From assembly GCA_033763775.1 (NCBI GenBank), contig JANRJW010000011.1, positions 1 to 55,868 of the forward strand: a stretch of DNA of 55,868 nucleotides, written 5' to 3'. This DNA is from JAJTHB01 sp033763775 (GTDB lineage Bacteria > Pseudomonadota > Alphaproteobacteria > Rickettsiales > SXRF01). The notes under the pieces were generated by a model. That model saw only the letters and a list, made by a program, of their open reading frames with translations. It did no database searches and was not told the origin of the DNA. Positions 42,212-49,765 of the stretch are shown in pieces (position 1 is the first letter of the stretch; every line of letters starts with the position of its first letter). A program made the position numbers and the translations under genes.

Positions 42212-42218
42212 CGCCGAA

Positions 42219-43382
42219 TCAGCCCAAGCCGTGCTGAGGCACTCCCTTAACGACGGCGTAAGCAGAGGGTGCAGTCACATCATCAACATGAATACCGCCA
42301 GTAATCAGCGTGGGTTTCTCTTCCTTGCTCATTGCAACATCTTTTGATTGGTTGGGTGCTGCTTTCACATCATCGCTGATATAATCAACAACGCCCTGAA
42401 CTTCTTTTCTGAGCTTGTCTTCCTTGCGTCCAATCGTTTCTTCAATTTTTTCTTTTTCCTCTTTGATTACTTTTTCAGCCACTGGTTTGGCCAGCGTTGC
42501 CAGCTGAGAAACAATCGGAACTCCTGCCTTGGAAATCTTATCGAGATCTTTGGCTTTTTCTTCTTTTTCACGAATGGATTTTTCACCTGCCAGTGCGGTA
42601 TTTTTAATGTCTTCGGCTGTTTCTTTGGCCTGCTCAACCTGTCGATTCAGAACAGCAATCTCCTCGCGTGCCGCTGAGCTTGATCCACGCTTTTGTGCAA
42701 TCTCTGTTGCTTTGAAGTCGCGCTGGTTATCAAGCGCGCTGCCAAGCGCGGTCATTTCCTCGGCGGTGTCTTGCAGCGAGGGTTTTTGTGCATTTGTTTC
42801 CGGCTTTGGAGCGGCGGCATTTTCATCGCTCAGATTAGCTTCCTGCACTTTCATTTTCGCGGCGTCATCACGCACTTTTTTCTGCTCACCTGCCGAAAGC
42901 GTATGGAATTTCAGCCGCGCAAAATCTTCCCTCAGCTCGGCGCCGCTGACTTCTTTGGTTGCTCCTGCAATGGCGTTGCCATTGGCATCGAAACTTTGCA
43001 GCCGATAGATTCGTGAGGGATCAATCGATTCAAAATAGCGCCGTTCCTGATCGTTGAAAAACTGGTAGGTGGCGCGCGTGAAGGCGCGGTCTTCGCGCAG
43101 GTCAGAAAATCTTGGCAAGCTGGCTATCAGGCTCTCGGTGCGTAGCTTGTCAGAGACCATGCTGTCATAGAGCTTTTCCTCGGCCGAGGCGATGATGCCG
43201 GCAACCAATGTTGCCAGTCGCGAACCCGGCGGCAGCGGAACATTTCCCAGCGCGGCCATCAGGCTGCGAATTCGGTCGGGATCAGTCGTTGATTTTATGC
43301 TGCTTTGAATCGCATCAATATCTGCCTTCGCCGCTTTTTCAAGCGCGCGCCAGATTTTTTCCTGAGCAGAAGATGTCTCCAT
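42219..43382 (-). CDS. coiled-coil hypothetical protein (387 aa)
   Basis: Not recognised. Soluble, highly charged and mostly helical. The first 175 residues look globular (RFSDLREDRAFTRATYQFFN). Residues about 180-340 are rich in Glu, Lys and Ala with heptad-like spacing (REEIAVLNRQVEQAKETAED; VIKEEKEKIEETIGRKEDKL), pointing to a long coiled coil. The end is polar and disordered. No signal peptide or membrane segment. No ribosome-binding site is evident before the ATG. It converges on uvrD with a 7-base gap and follows the chemoreceptor gene by 144 bases. A structural or secreted effector role is possible but unsupported. Confidence 0.7.
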   Translation of the reverse strand: METSSAQEKIWRALEKAAKADIDAIQSSIKSTTDPDRIRSLMAALGNVPLPPGSRLATLVAGIIASAEEKLYDSMVSDKLRTESLIASLPRFSDLREDRAFTRATYQFFNDQERRYFESIDPSRIYRLQSFDANGNAIAGATKEVSGAELREDFARLKFHTLSAGEQKKVRDDAAKMKVQEANLSDENAAAPKPETNAQKPSLQDTAEEMTALGSALDNQRDFKATEIAQKRGSSSAAREEIAVLNRQVEQAKETAEDIKNTALAGEKSIREKEEKAKDLDKISKAGVPIVSQLATLAKPVAEKVIKEEKEKIEETIGRKEDKLRKEVQGVVDYISDDVKAAPNQSKDVAMSKEEKPTLITGGIHVDDVTAPSAYAVVKGVPQHGLG

Positions 43383-43526
43383 TGAAACATTTTACTGCGT
43401 TTCAGCGGTCACTTGCCAGCTGAGTAATGTGAATTAATTGTTGCAATCGCGGGTATAGCGATGGCCTGAACTGCTAAACCACTGAGATTCAACAATACTG
43501 ATTCATAAGAAACTGATTCAAAGCAG

Positions 43527-45293
43527 CTACATCTTCGCGATTTTATCAAGGAATCCATCACATTCCGACTGCAGCTGGCTGCTGACGGCGGTCATCTGCG
43601 TCGCCATGGTGATAACGCTGGTGCTGCCGACATCACCGCTGCCGCTGATATTGCGGGCGATTTCACGGGTGGCGGCCTGCTGCTCTTCCACGGCGCTGGC
43701 GATGGTGGTGGAGATATGGTTGATATTCTGCACCACCTCAGTGATCTGCTGTACAGATTTCACGCTTTCCTGTGTGGAAATCTGCATGTCTTCAACTTTC
43801 TGAGTAATTTCCGCAATGGCGCTGGTGGTGCGGTCGGCGAGTGATTTCACCTCGCTGGCCACTACGGCAAAGCCCTTGCCAGCGTCGCCTGCGCGCGCGG
43901 ATTCAATGGTGGCATTGAGTGATAACATATTGATTTTATCAGCAATGGAGCGAATGAGGCTGATGACGTTGGAAATTTTCTCCGCCGCATCCGAGAGCTT
44001 GTCCATGCGCGCTCGGGTTTCTTCCGCTTCCTTGGTCGCATTGCTGACGATGCTCACCGAGTCACTCACACGTTTACTGATTTCCAGCGCCGAGGCGGAA
44101 AGCTGCTCAATCGCGCTTTCCAGAATCACGGCGTTTTTCTGAAGATTATCCGCCGTGGCGCCAATCTGGGTGGCCATCGTGCCCACGGAGCCTTTGAAAT
44201 CATCCGCAAGCTTCACCTGATGGCTCACAATCGACCAGGTGAGCATCGCACCAACATATTCGTCATTCGCGTTTTTAATCGCCGACACCAGAAGATCCAT
44301 GGTTTCCGTGCCGATTTTAATGCGCGCACGGTGTGGCAGGTTCTTGGGGTCACCCACCAGACGGCGCTGATGGTCGGGGTTTTTGTGGAACATATCAAAT
44401 GATTTACCCATCATATCTTCCGGCCGAACGGGTAGATATTGATGAAGCTTATTCAGCGTGTTCATCGAGGTATTGTTCATGTAGTTGATCTTGAAGTCGT
44501 TCTTCACGTCCACCGTCATGACATTCACCGGCATGTCCTGCACCATCTGTTTCAGCAGGTAGGCGCGCTCGGAGTCCTCTTTAAATTTCTGGATGGCGCG
44601 TGCCATCTCGCCGATTTCGTCTTTGCGCTCCTGCCCCTTGATTTCCACCGTGAAATCGCCGGATCTCAGACGCGACATAATGGTGGTGACATTGTTGAGC
44701 GATCGCACTGTAGTGCCGGCAATAGCGAAAGCGATAGCTAGCGTCACAAGCGCGGAAGTGATGCTGGCAATAGCTATCACCCTCTCACCTTGATCCATGA
44801 TGGCCTGTGCCTCAGGGCCAATCTTATTTTGAGTTGCGACAGTTTTATTGCTTACGTCATCATATCCATCTTCAATGACATCAAGTGCTGCGGCAAGGCC
44901 AGCCATGTCCGCATTGGTCGACTGCATTTCCTTGATAAATTGATCCCTGTATTGAACCACCTGATCTTTGATTTTATCAAGCTTTTCGTGTGCTTCTTCG
45001 TCGGTAACGGTGGTATGGATATCATCATCCATTTCAATGATTTTTTGCATGTAGCGATTGAATTTTTCAAGATCATCAGGGTTTTTCGATGCTATGTATT
45101 CTTTGCCTGCTACATGCCCCTTGAGCAGATCGGCTTTAAGATTACCGATAATGAGATTCGTGCGTGCGGCGGTTCGGTAATCGGTGAAGTAGCTTGAGAG
45201 TGTTTGTGTATTGACGAAGCTATACGCACCCAGCCCTGTCATCAGGAGAATAAGTAAGCAGAAACCGGCATAGATTTTATGAGAAAGCTTCAT
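43527..45293 (-). CDS. methyl-accepting chemotaxis protein with PAS domain
   Basis: Chemoreceptor that signals through CheA/CheW to the flagellar motor. Order from the N-terminus: membrane helix (about 7-27), a four-helix-bundle periplasmic sensor (30-165), second membrane helix (about 170-195), HAMP (ending EIGEMARAIQKFK), a PAS-like domain (about 240-345, with DMPVNVMTVDVKNDFKINYM core) and the signalling hairpin with tip MLSLNATIESARAGDAGKGF. 588 residues from the ATG at 45293; a longer reading starting at 45380 adds an AT-rich hydrophobic stretch that I judge false. Fits with motA in the same window. Confidence 0.9.
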   Translation of the reverse strand: MKLSHKIYAGFCLLILLMTGLGAYSFVNTQTLSSYFTDYRTAARTNLIIGNLKADLLKGHVAGKEYIASKNPDDLEKFNRYMQKIIEMDDDIHTTVTDEEAHEKLDKIKDQVVQYRDQFIKEMQSTNADMAGLAAALDVIEDGYDDVSNKTVATQNKIGPEAQAIMDQGERVIAIASITSALVTLAIAFAIAGTTVRSLNNVTTIMSRLRSGDFTVEIKGQERKDEIGEMARAIQKFKEDSERAYLLKQMVQDMPVNVMTVDVKNDFKINYMNNTSMNTLNKLHQYLPVRPEDMMGKSFDMFHKNPDHQRRLVGDPKNLPHRARIKIGTETMDLLVSAIKNANDEYVGAMLTWSIVSHQVKLADDFKGSVGTMATQIGATADNLQKNAVILESAIEQLSASALEISKRVSDSVSIVSNATKEAEETRARMDKLSDAAEKISNVISLIRSIADKINMLSLNATIESARAGDAGKGFAVVASEVKSLADRTTSAIAEITQKVEDMQISTQESVKSVQQITEVVQNINHISTTIASAVEEQQAATREIARNISGSGDVGSTSVITMATQMTAVSSQLQSECDGFLDKIAKM

Positions 45294-45395
45294 GGCAGAT
45301 CCGAATAAAAGTGAAAACAAACGCGCACAAGTTGTATATAAAAGCACAACCAATAGCAAGTAAATAATTTTATAATACAATCCTTGGTTGTTTTT

Positions 45396-45566
45396 TTAGG
45401 CTTCTTTGCCTTGCTCGTCTTCGCTGTCCGGCAGGTCGTCTTCTTCCACCACCGGCACAGCATAATCGCCTTTCAGCCATTTGCCGAGGTCTAGGTCGGC
45501 GCAGCGCTTGGAACAAAATGGCGCGTAGGGTTTTTCCGCGCGCTTATGGCACAGCGGGCAGTTCAT
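45396..45566 (-). CDS. yacG: DNA gyrase inhibitor YacG-type zinc ribbon
   Basis: A 56-residue protein with the YacG zinc-binding pattern C3-x2-C6-x11-C18-x3-C22 (MNCPLCHKRAEKPYAPFCSK, then RCADLDLGKWLKGDY) and an acidic tail. YacG binds gyrase B and blocks its DNA binding in E. coli. The start overlaps the rpe stop (ATGA), so it is the last gene of the rsmB-rpe group. Too short for many gene finders, but motif and coupling make it secure. Confidence 0.9.
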   Translation of the reverse strand: MNCPLCHKRAEKPYAPFCSKRCADLDLGKWLKGDYAVPVVEEDDLPDSEDEQGKEA

Positions 45567-46216
45567 GCACGAAGTGCGGCGATATTTCGCGCATAATCTG
45601 CGCTGCTGCCGGTAAAGACGGCGCTGCCAGCCACCAGCACATTCGCGCCTGCCTGAATCACCTGTTTGGCCGTTTGAGGGTTAATGCCGCCGTCCACTTC
45701 AAGGTCAATCTCGCGGCCGCTGGCGGTGATCACGGCGCGAATCTCGCGGATTTTTGGTAGCTGCGAGGCGATAAAACTCTGCCCGCCAAAGCCGGGGTTC
45801 ACGGTCATCACTAAAATCAGATCCACCTTATCCATCACGTAATTCAGCACATGAGCGGGCGTGGTAGGCACCAGCGACACGCCGCATTTCTTCCCCAGCG
45901 ACTTGATAAACGACAGCGTGCGATCCAGATGCACGCATGCCTCAGCATGCACGGTGATGATATCCGCGCCCGCCTTGGCATAGGCCTCGATGGAGTGGTC
46001 GGGTTTTTCGATCATCAGATGCACATCAAATATCTTCTGGCTGTGCTTTCTCAGCGAACTGATGACCACCGGGCCAATGGTGAGGTTCGGCACAAAATGC
46101 CCGTCCATCACATCGACATGAATGTAATCGGCTCCGGCGCTGTCAATGGTGCGCACTTCTTCGCCAAGTCTGGCAAAATCAGCAGATAAAATGGAAGGGG
46201 CGATTTTGATGGTCAT
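45563..46216 (-). CDS. rpe: ribulose-phosphate 3-epimerase
   Basis: Interconverts ribulose-5-phosphate and xylulose-5-phosphate in the pentose phosphate pathway. TIM-barrel motifs: IAPSILSADFARLGEEV at the N-terminus, HVDVMDGHFVPNLTIGP with metal ligands, VMTVNPGFGGQSFI, and EVDGGINPQTA. 217 residues from the ATG at 46216, the family's usual start; the frame stays open further upstream but without homology. Follows the 124-residue orphan by one base. Confidence 0.95.
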   Translation of the reverse strand: MTIKIAPSILSADFARLGEEVRTIDSAGADYIHVDVMDGHFVPNLTIGPVVISSLRKHSQKIFDVHLMIEKPDHSIEAYAKAGADIITVHAEACVHLDRTLSFIKSLGKKCGVSLVPTTPAHVLNYVMDKVDLILVMTVNPGFGGQSFIASQLPKIREIRAVITASGREIDLEVDGGINPQTAKQVIQAGANVLVAGSAVFTGSSADYARNIAALRA

Positions 46217-46217
46217 A

Positions 46218-46592
46218 TCAGCCAAGCCCCTGAGACCCGCCGGATCTCTTCTGCTCATCAAGTTGCTTCCACAGTCTGCGCGACGCTTCCTTGAGGATAT
46301 CCTGCCAATCCTGAACTTCTTCACCCGCTCGATCGCTATCCTTTAGTTTCGCAGTATACATTTCATGCAGCAATCTGAAGGCCGCATCAGCAGTCTTGTT
46401 GAAGTCATCCAGAGTAGTGTTTAGGTCATCGAGAGAGCGGGCTTCTTTTGCCATGCGATAATGTACGCCTTTAAGAATCTCCATCTGTTCTGAGTACACA
46501 GCTTTATATTCGGGGTCATCAAAGAGCATGTCTCCTTCATAGGTGAAGTTGAGTACTGGCGGCTTAGTGCTGGAGTGTGTTTTTTTGCTCAT
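46218..46592 (-). CDS. hypothetical protein between rsmB and rpe (124 aa)
   Basis: Not recognised. A 124-residue soluble, acidic, helical protein (SKKTHSSTKPPVLNFTYEGD at the start; MEILKGVHYRMAKEARSLDD in the middle). No signal peptide. I took the ATG at 46592, 11 bases after rsmB ends, since a longer reading runs into rsmB with no support. It is 1 base from rpe, so it is translated in the same operon. More AT-rich than rsmB and rpe. Confidence 0.65.
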   Translation of the reverse strand: MSKKTHSSTKPPVLNFTYEGDMLFDDPEYKAVYSEQMEILKGVHYRMAKEARSLDDLNTTLDDFNKTADAAFRLLHEMYTAKLKDSDRAGEEVQDWQDILKEASRRLWKQLDEQKRSGGSQGLG

Positions 46593-46603
46593 GCTTGCTC
46601 TGA

Positions 46604-47917
46604 TTATTTTTTGTTTAAAATAACTGCGTAAAATCCATCCATACCACCAGATTCCGCCAAATGGCAAGGAAGAGTGCGAAGCTCGCCGCGTTTGGTGATG
46701 CATTCAGTAAGGCCGCCAATATCGGCCGGGCGTATCGCCTGAAGTGCCATATCTTTTCGCTGCGCGAGGAATTTTTCAATCTGCGCCTCGCCTTCCTGCG
46801 GCTGCAGTGAGCAAACGGCATAGACCAGCGTGCCGCCCGGTTTTAACATATCGGCGGCGCGCTCAAGCAGGGCGGCTTGGGTTTGGGTCAGGCGGCTGAT
46901 ATCGTCGCTGGTGCGGTGGCGCAGCACATCCGGATGGCGGCGCGCGGTGCCGGTGGCAGAGCAGGGGGCATCCAGCAAAATAGCATCCGGCGCGCTGGCT
47001 GGTGTGTATTTCAGCGCGTTCGCCACCACATAGTCTGCCGAAAATTTCAGGCGGTGCAGGTTGGCTTTAAGTAGTGCCATGCGCTCTTTGGATTGATCGA
47101 CCGCGGTCACCTTCGCACCGGCAGCAATCAGCTGCGCGGTTTTGCCGCCCGGCGCAGCGCAGAGGTCAATCACCTGCCTGCCCTTCACATTGCCCAGCAG
47201 CATAGCGGGCAGGCTGGCTGCGACATCCTGCACCCACCACTCGCCTTCTGCAAAACCAGCAAGCTGGGTGAGGCCACGCGCCTGCGCCAGCCGGATCGTG
47301 CCATTTGGAAGCAGCTGGCCGCCCAGCGTTTCTGCCCATTGTGCAGGGTTTTTCTTCACAGAAATATCCAGCGGCGCCTCGCTTAGATGGCTGCTGGCGA
47401 TAGCGTGCGCCGTGTCTTTGCCATAGGCGCTGAGCCAGCTGGCATAAAGCCATGCGGGGGTGCAGATTGCGGCCGCATCATCGGTGCTGATCAGTTTGGC
47501 ACCGTCCTGCGCTATTTTTTTCAGCACCGCATTGACCAGCCCGCTTAAGCGCTCCAGCTTCAGCTGCTTGGCCAGCTCCACCGAAGAATGCACCGCCGCG
47601 TGGGGCGGAGTGCCGAGAAATAGCAGCTGCGCGGCGCCAAGGCGCAGCGTGTGGACGATGCGCGGCGCGCTCACTGGCTTTTCCATCAGCTGCGCAAGCA
47701 GCGCATCAATCTGGCCGAGGCGGCGCAGTGTGGTTTTCACCAGCAGCTGGGCAAAGGCGCGGTCAGACGGGCTCAGCATCTGAAAATAACGATCCTGGGG
47801 CCAGAAACCATCCAGCGGTTTGGCTTTATCCAGCGTATGCATCAGCGCGCCAACGGCGCATAGGCGCGCATCGCTGGCACCGGCGGATGTTGCAATGGTC
47901 GTTGGCTTTGTCTGCAT
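46604..47917 (-). CDS. rsmB: 16S rRNA (cytosine-967-C5)-methyltransferase
   Basis: Methylates C967 of 16S rRNA with S-adenosylmethionine. An N-terminal NusB-like RNA-binding domain (residues about 20-160) precedes the methyltransferase domain. That domain shows the SAM-binding LCAAPGGKTAQLIAAG, the catalytic LLDAPCSATGTARRHPDVL and the second cysteine motif AVCSLQPQEGE. 437 residues, normal. Divergent from the SIMPL gene by 57 bases. Confidence 0.94.
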   Translation of the reverse strand: MQTKPTTIATSAGASDARLCAVGALMHTLDKAKPLDGFWPQDRYFQMLSPSDRAFAQLLVKTTLRRLGQIDALLAQLMEKPVSAPRIVHTLRLGAAQLLFLGTPPHAAVHSSVELAKQLKLERLSGLVNAVLKKIAQDGAKLISTDDAAAICTPAWLYASWLSAYGKDTAHAIASSHLSEAPLDISVKKNPAQWAETLGGQLLPNGTIRLAQARGLTQLAGFAEGEWWVQDVAASLPAMLLGNVKGRQVIDLCAAPGGKTAQLIAAGAKVTAVDQSKERMALLKANLHRLKFSADYVVANALKYTPASAPDAILLDAPCSATGTARRHPDVLRHRTSDDISRLTQTQAALLERAADMLKPGGTLVYAVCSLQPQEGEAQIEKFLAQRKDMALQAIRPADIGGLTECITKRGELRTLPCHLAESGGMDGFYAVILNKK

Positions 47918-47974
47918 TATCTGGTAGATTTTTGGCTCATTAAAAAAAGCCTTATGTCACAGATGGAGAAAAGA

Positions 47975-48691
47975 ATGAAGCATCTATTCACGCTGGTATT
48001 GTTGTTTCTCAGCGCTGCCCCCGCCTTTGCGCAGCTGCCGCCGCCCATGCCGCCCAGCATTGCCATGACCGGCGAGGCCAAAGAGGAGGTAACGCCGGAT
48101 CAGGCGGTCATCACCGCCACTCTCACCAGCCGTGAAGCAAGGCTGGATGTGGCCAAGCGCAACAATGATGCGCAGCTGGAAAAAGTCATCCAGATCGCGC
48201 AGGAATTCAAAATTCCAAAGGAAAAAATCAAGCCCTCCTACATGAATATCAGCCCGGAATATACTTACAACAACGCCCAGCAAAAGCAGGAGCTGGTGGG
48301 CTATATGGTGAGCCGCACGCTGCAGATCACGCTCGACAAGCTGGATAGTCACGAGCGGGTGCTCGCTGCCCTCGTGGAGGCGAAGATCGATCAGGTTAGC
48401 GGTGTGGATTTCCGTGTGTCTAATCCCGATGCCATCTCCGATCGCCTGCGCATCAAAGCGATGGAAAATGCCAAAGCCAAGGCGGCGGCGCTGGCCGCGG
48501 CAGCGGGTGCAAAGCTCGGCAGGCCATACAGTATTCAAGCCTCAGGAAGCTACCTGCAGCCGCCCATGCCGATGCCGATGATGGCAATGGCGCGCGCGGA
48601 TGTTGCCATGGAAAAAAGCTCGGTGGCGCCCAGCCTGCCGGGATTGGTAGAGATTCGTGAAACGGTGAATGTTGTGTTTACGCTTGAGTAG
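47975..48691 (+). CDS. SIMPL-domain (DUF541) periplasmic protein
   Basis: A 238-residue secreted protein. The signal peptide is MKHLFTLVLLFLSAAPAFA, followed by the typical SIMPL opening (SIAMTGEAKEEVTPDQAVIT), the KIKPSYMNISPEYTYNN region, and the C-terminal ETVNVVFTLE. Two in-frame ATGs lie upstream (47954, 47963), but GGAG at 47965-47968 sits 6 bases before the ATG at 47975, which also gives the cleanest signal peptide. The precise role of SIMPL proteins is not settled; they are linked to outer-membrane and oxidative stress. Confidence 0.88.
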   Translation: MKHLFTLVLLFLSAAPAFAQLPPPMPPSIAMTGEAKEEVTPDQAVITATLTSREARLDVAKRNNDAQLEKVIQIAQEFKIPKEKIKPSYMNISPEYTYNNAQQKQELVGYMVSRTLQITLDKLDSHERVLAALVEAKIDQVSGVDFRVSNPDAISDRLRIKAMENAKAKAAALAAAAGAKLGRPYSIQASGSYLQPPMPMPMMAMARADVAMEKSSVAPSLPGLVEIRETVNVVFTLE

Positions 48692-48693
48692 AA

Positions 48694-48819
48694 AGTGGAC
48701 GGTGGACAGTGGACGGCGAACAAAAAAGAAATCCATATCAATCCTCAAAAAGCGGTACGCGTAAGGACGGGCTAATAGAACCGCTTACTTCGTCCACCGT
48801 CCACCGTCCGCCGTCCACT
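48694..48819. repeat. 126-bp element with terminal inverted repeats
   Basis: Left end AGTGGACGGTGGACAGTGG (from 48694) and the inverse of the right end, AGTGGACGGCGGACGGTGG (48819 backwards), match at about 22 of 25 positions. Length 126 = 42 codons. It begins 2 bases after the SIMPL stop codon and runs into the sdhAF4-like frame, whose only possible start (GTG) it provides. No transposase; it looks like a miniature or palindromic repeat. Confidence 0.75.
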
Positions 48820-48897
48820 GAAACCGGCGGCCCCAAAGGCCCGGAGCCCACGCGCTACGGCGATTGGGAGATCGCCGGCAAATGTGTGGATTTTTAG
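48709..48897 (+). CDS. DUF1674 / SdhAF4-like protein with repeat-derived N-terminus
   Basis: The last 23 residues (GGPKGPEPTRYGDWEIAGKC, then VDF) are the signature of DUF1674, the bacterial relative of succinate dehydrogenase assembly factor 4, which helps flavinylated SdhA join SdhB. The 37 residues before that (for example LTSSTVHRPPSTE) are encoded by the 126-bp inverted-repeat element and are not like the family. The only available start is a GTG at 48709 inside the repeat, with no good ribosome-binding site, so expression is doubtful. Could be a functional hybrid or a decaying gene. Confidence 0.65.
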   Translation: MDGEQKRNPYQSSKSGTRKDGLIEPLTSSTVHRPPSTETGGPKGPEPTRYGDWEIAGKCVDF

Positions 48898-49005
48898 GTT
48901 GCGCTGAGGGTGGTGCCAGTTTTGCATCAGTATGAATGTTCAGGAATGGGTTTTTCGTAGGTCAGTTCATTTAACTGGCGGAGTGTGTCTAAAACTGGCA
49001 AAAAA

Positions 49006-49021
49006 TGTTTCACGTGAAACA
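49006..49021. promoter_or_regulatory. parS chromosome-partition site
   Basis: TGTTTCACGTGAAACA, a perfect 16-bp palindrome identical to the bacterial consensus parS bound by ParB (extended by A/T to 18 bp, 49005-49022). Lies in the 156-base gap before the thioredoxin-like gene, 32 bases from its ATG. In most bacteria parS sites cluster near the replication origin. I found only this copy in the window. Confidence 0.92.
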
Positions 49022-49053
49022 TTTTCAGCAACCATTGAACAGGCATGTGAACC

Positions 49054-49638
49054 ATGAAATCATTCAGAAAAGATGCCAATTTCCTATACTGGACACTGGT
49101 GGGCGCGTTGCTTTTCATGGCCTTCCTGCACATTATTAATCCGCTGATTCAGCCGCCAGAGCCGGATGCACCTTCGCGAGAGCGCGTTCAGCAGGCCAAT
49201 GATAAAATCGTGGTGCTGCGCGCCAGCGAAGTAGCGCCCATGCTGCGTAATAGCCATGGTCGTAATTCGCTCGTCTTCGTCTACACCTCGTGGTGTGGCT
49301 TCTGTAAGCAGATGATGCCGGATCTGGTTGATCTCTCAAAGCGCGGCAAGCTGGGGGATACCCAGGTCTATTTCCTTTCTCTCGATAGCCGGCGGCTTCA
49401 GCTGGCGGAATATCTGGCCAGACATCGTTATGATGAGCAATTTCAGCCATTTCAGGTGAAATCCAGCGCCGTTAATTCACTCGAGGACGTGCTGGCAGCG
49501 GGCGGCGCCAACTATCAGGGGCCGATTCCTTACATCGCCTCGTTCAGCGCGCAGGGGCGCATGCTCGGGGAAGAGGTGGGGCTGGTTTCCAGCGCGCGGA
49601 TTGTTGATCTGGCAACGATGCGGGCAGATACGCAATAG
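49054..49638 (+). CDS. membrane-anchored thioredoxin-like protein
   Basis: A 194-residue protein with one N-terminal membrane helix (residues about 11-30), then a thioredoxin fold facing the periplasm. The active-site motif is WCGFCK with C81 and C84; a cis-proline-like segment (GPIPYIASF) is near residue 161. TlpA/DsbE-type proteins of this layout reduce or oxidise periplasmic thiols, for example in cytochrome c maturation, but no partner gene is adjacent. The ribosome-binding site is weak. parS lies just upstream. Confidence 0.82.
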   Translation: MKSFRKDANFLYWTLVGALLFMAFLHIINPLIQPPEPDAPSRERVQQANDKIVVLRASEVAPMLRNSHGRNSLVFVYTSWCGFCKQMMPDLVDLSKRGKLGDTQVYFLSLDSRRLQLAEYLARHRYDEQFQPFQVKSSAVNSLEDVLAAGGANYQGPIPYIASFSAQGRMLGEEVGLVSSARIVDLATMRADTQ

Positions 49639-49765
49639 TGTTTATTTTACAACAACCTGAATAATTACCCGGCCTTTTGTCGGCATAGGCCTTGCGCAAG
49701 CGAAGTGCTTGTGGCAAGTAAGCCTCCTTTGTTTGTTACCATCAGTTCTAATCAAGGAGTTTTTC
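49639..49765. other. leader region of hppA
   Basis: 127 bases between the thioredoxin-like gene and hppA. It contains AAGGAG (49754-49759), the ribosome-binding site of hppA, and an imperfect repeat CTTGCGCAAGCGAAGTGCTT (about 49691-49710) able to form a small hairpin. I could not define a promoter. Confidence 0.4.

Noticed and set aside
43383..43526. Second parS-like site (GAAACATTTTACTGCGTTTC)
   Set aside because: It has GAAAC and GTTTC arms, but they are in the wrong orientation and spacing for parS.
45294..45380. Longer chemoreceptor start
   Set aside because: The added 29 residues come from AT-rich intergenic DNA and would place a second hydrophobic segment before the normal first membrane helix.
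46217..46324. Longer rpe start
   Set aside because: Would overlap the 124-residue gene heavily; homology begins at MTIKIAPSIL.
48542..48748. Minus-strand frame across the SIMPL gene end and the repeat
   Set aside because: Open only because the inverted-repeat element extends it; no signals, no homology.
49709..49765. Longer hppA start
   Set aside because: AAGGAG at 49754-49759 serves the ATG at 49766, which gives the family's normal N-terminus.
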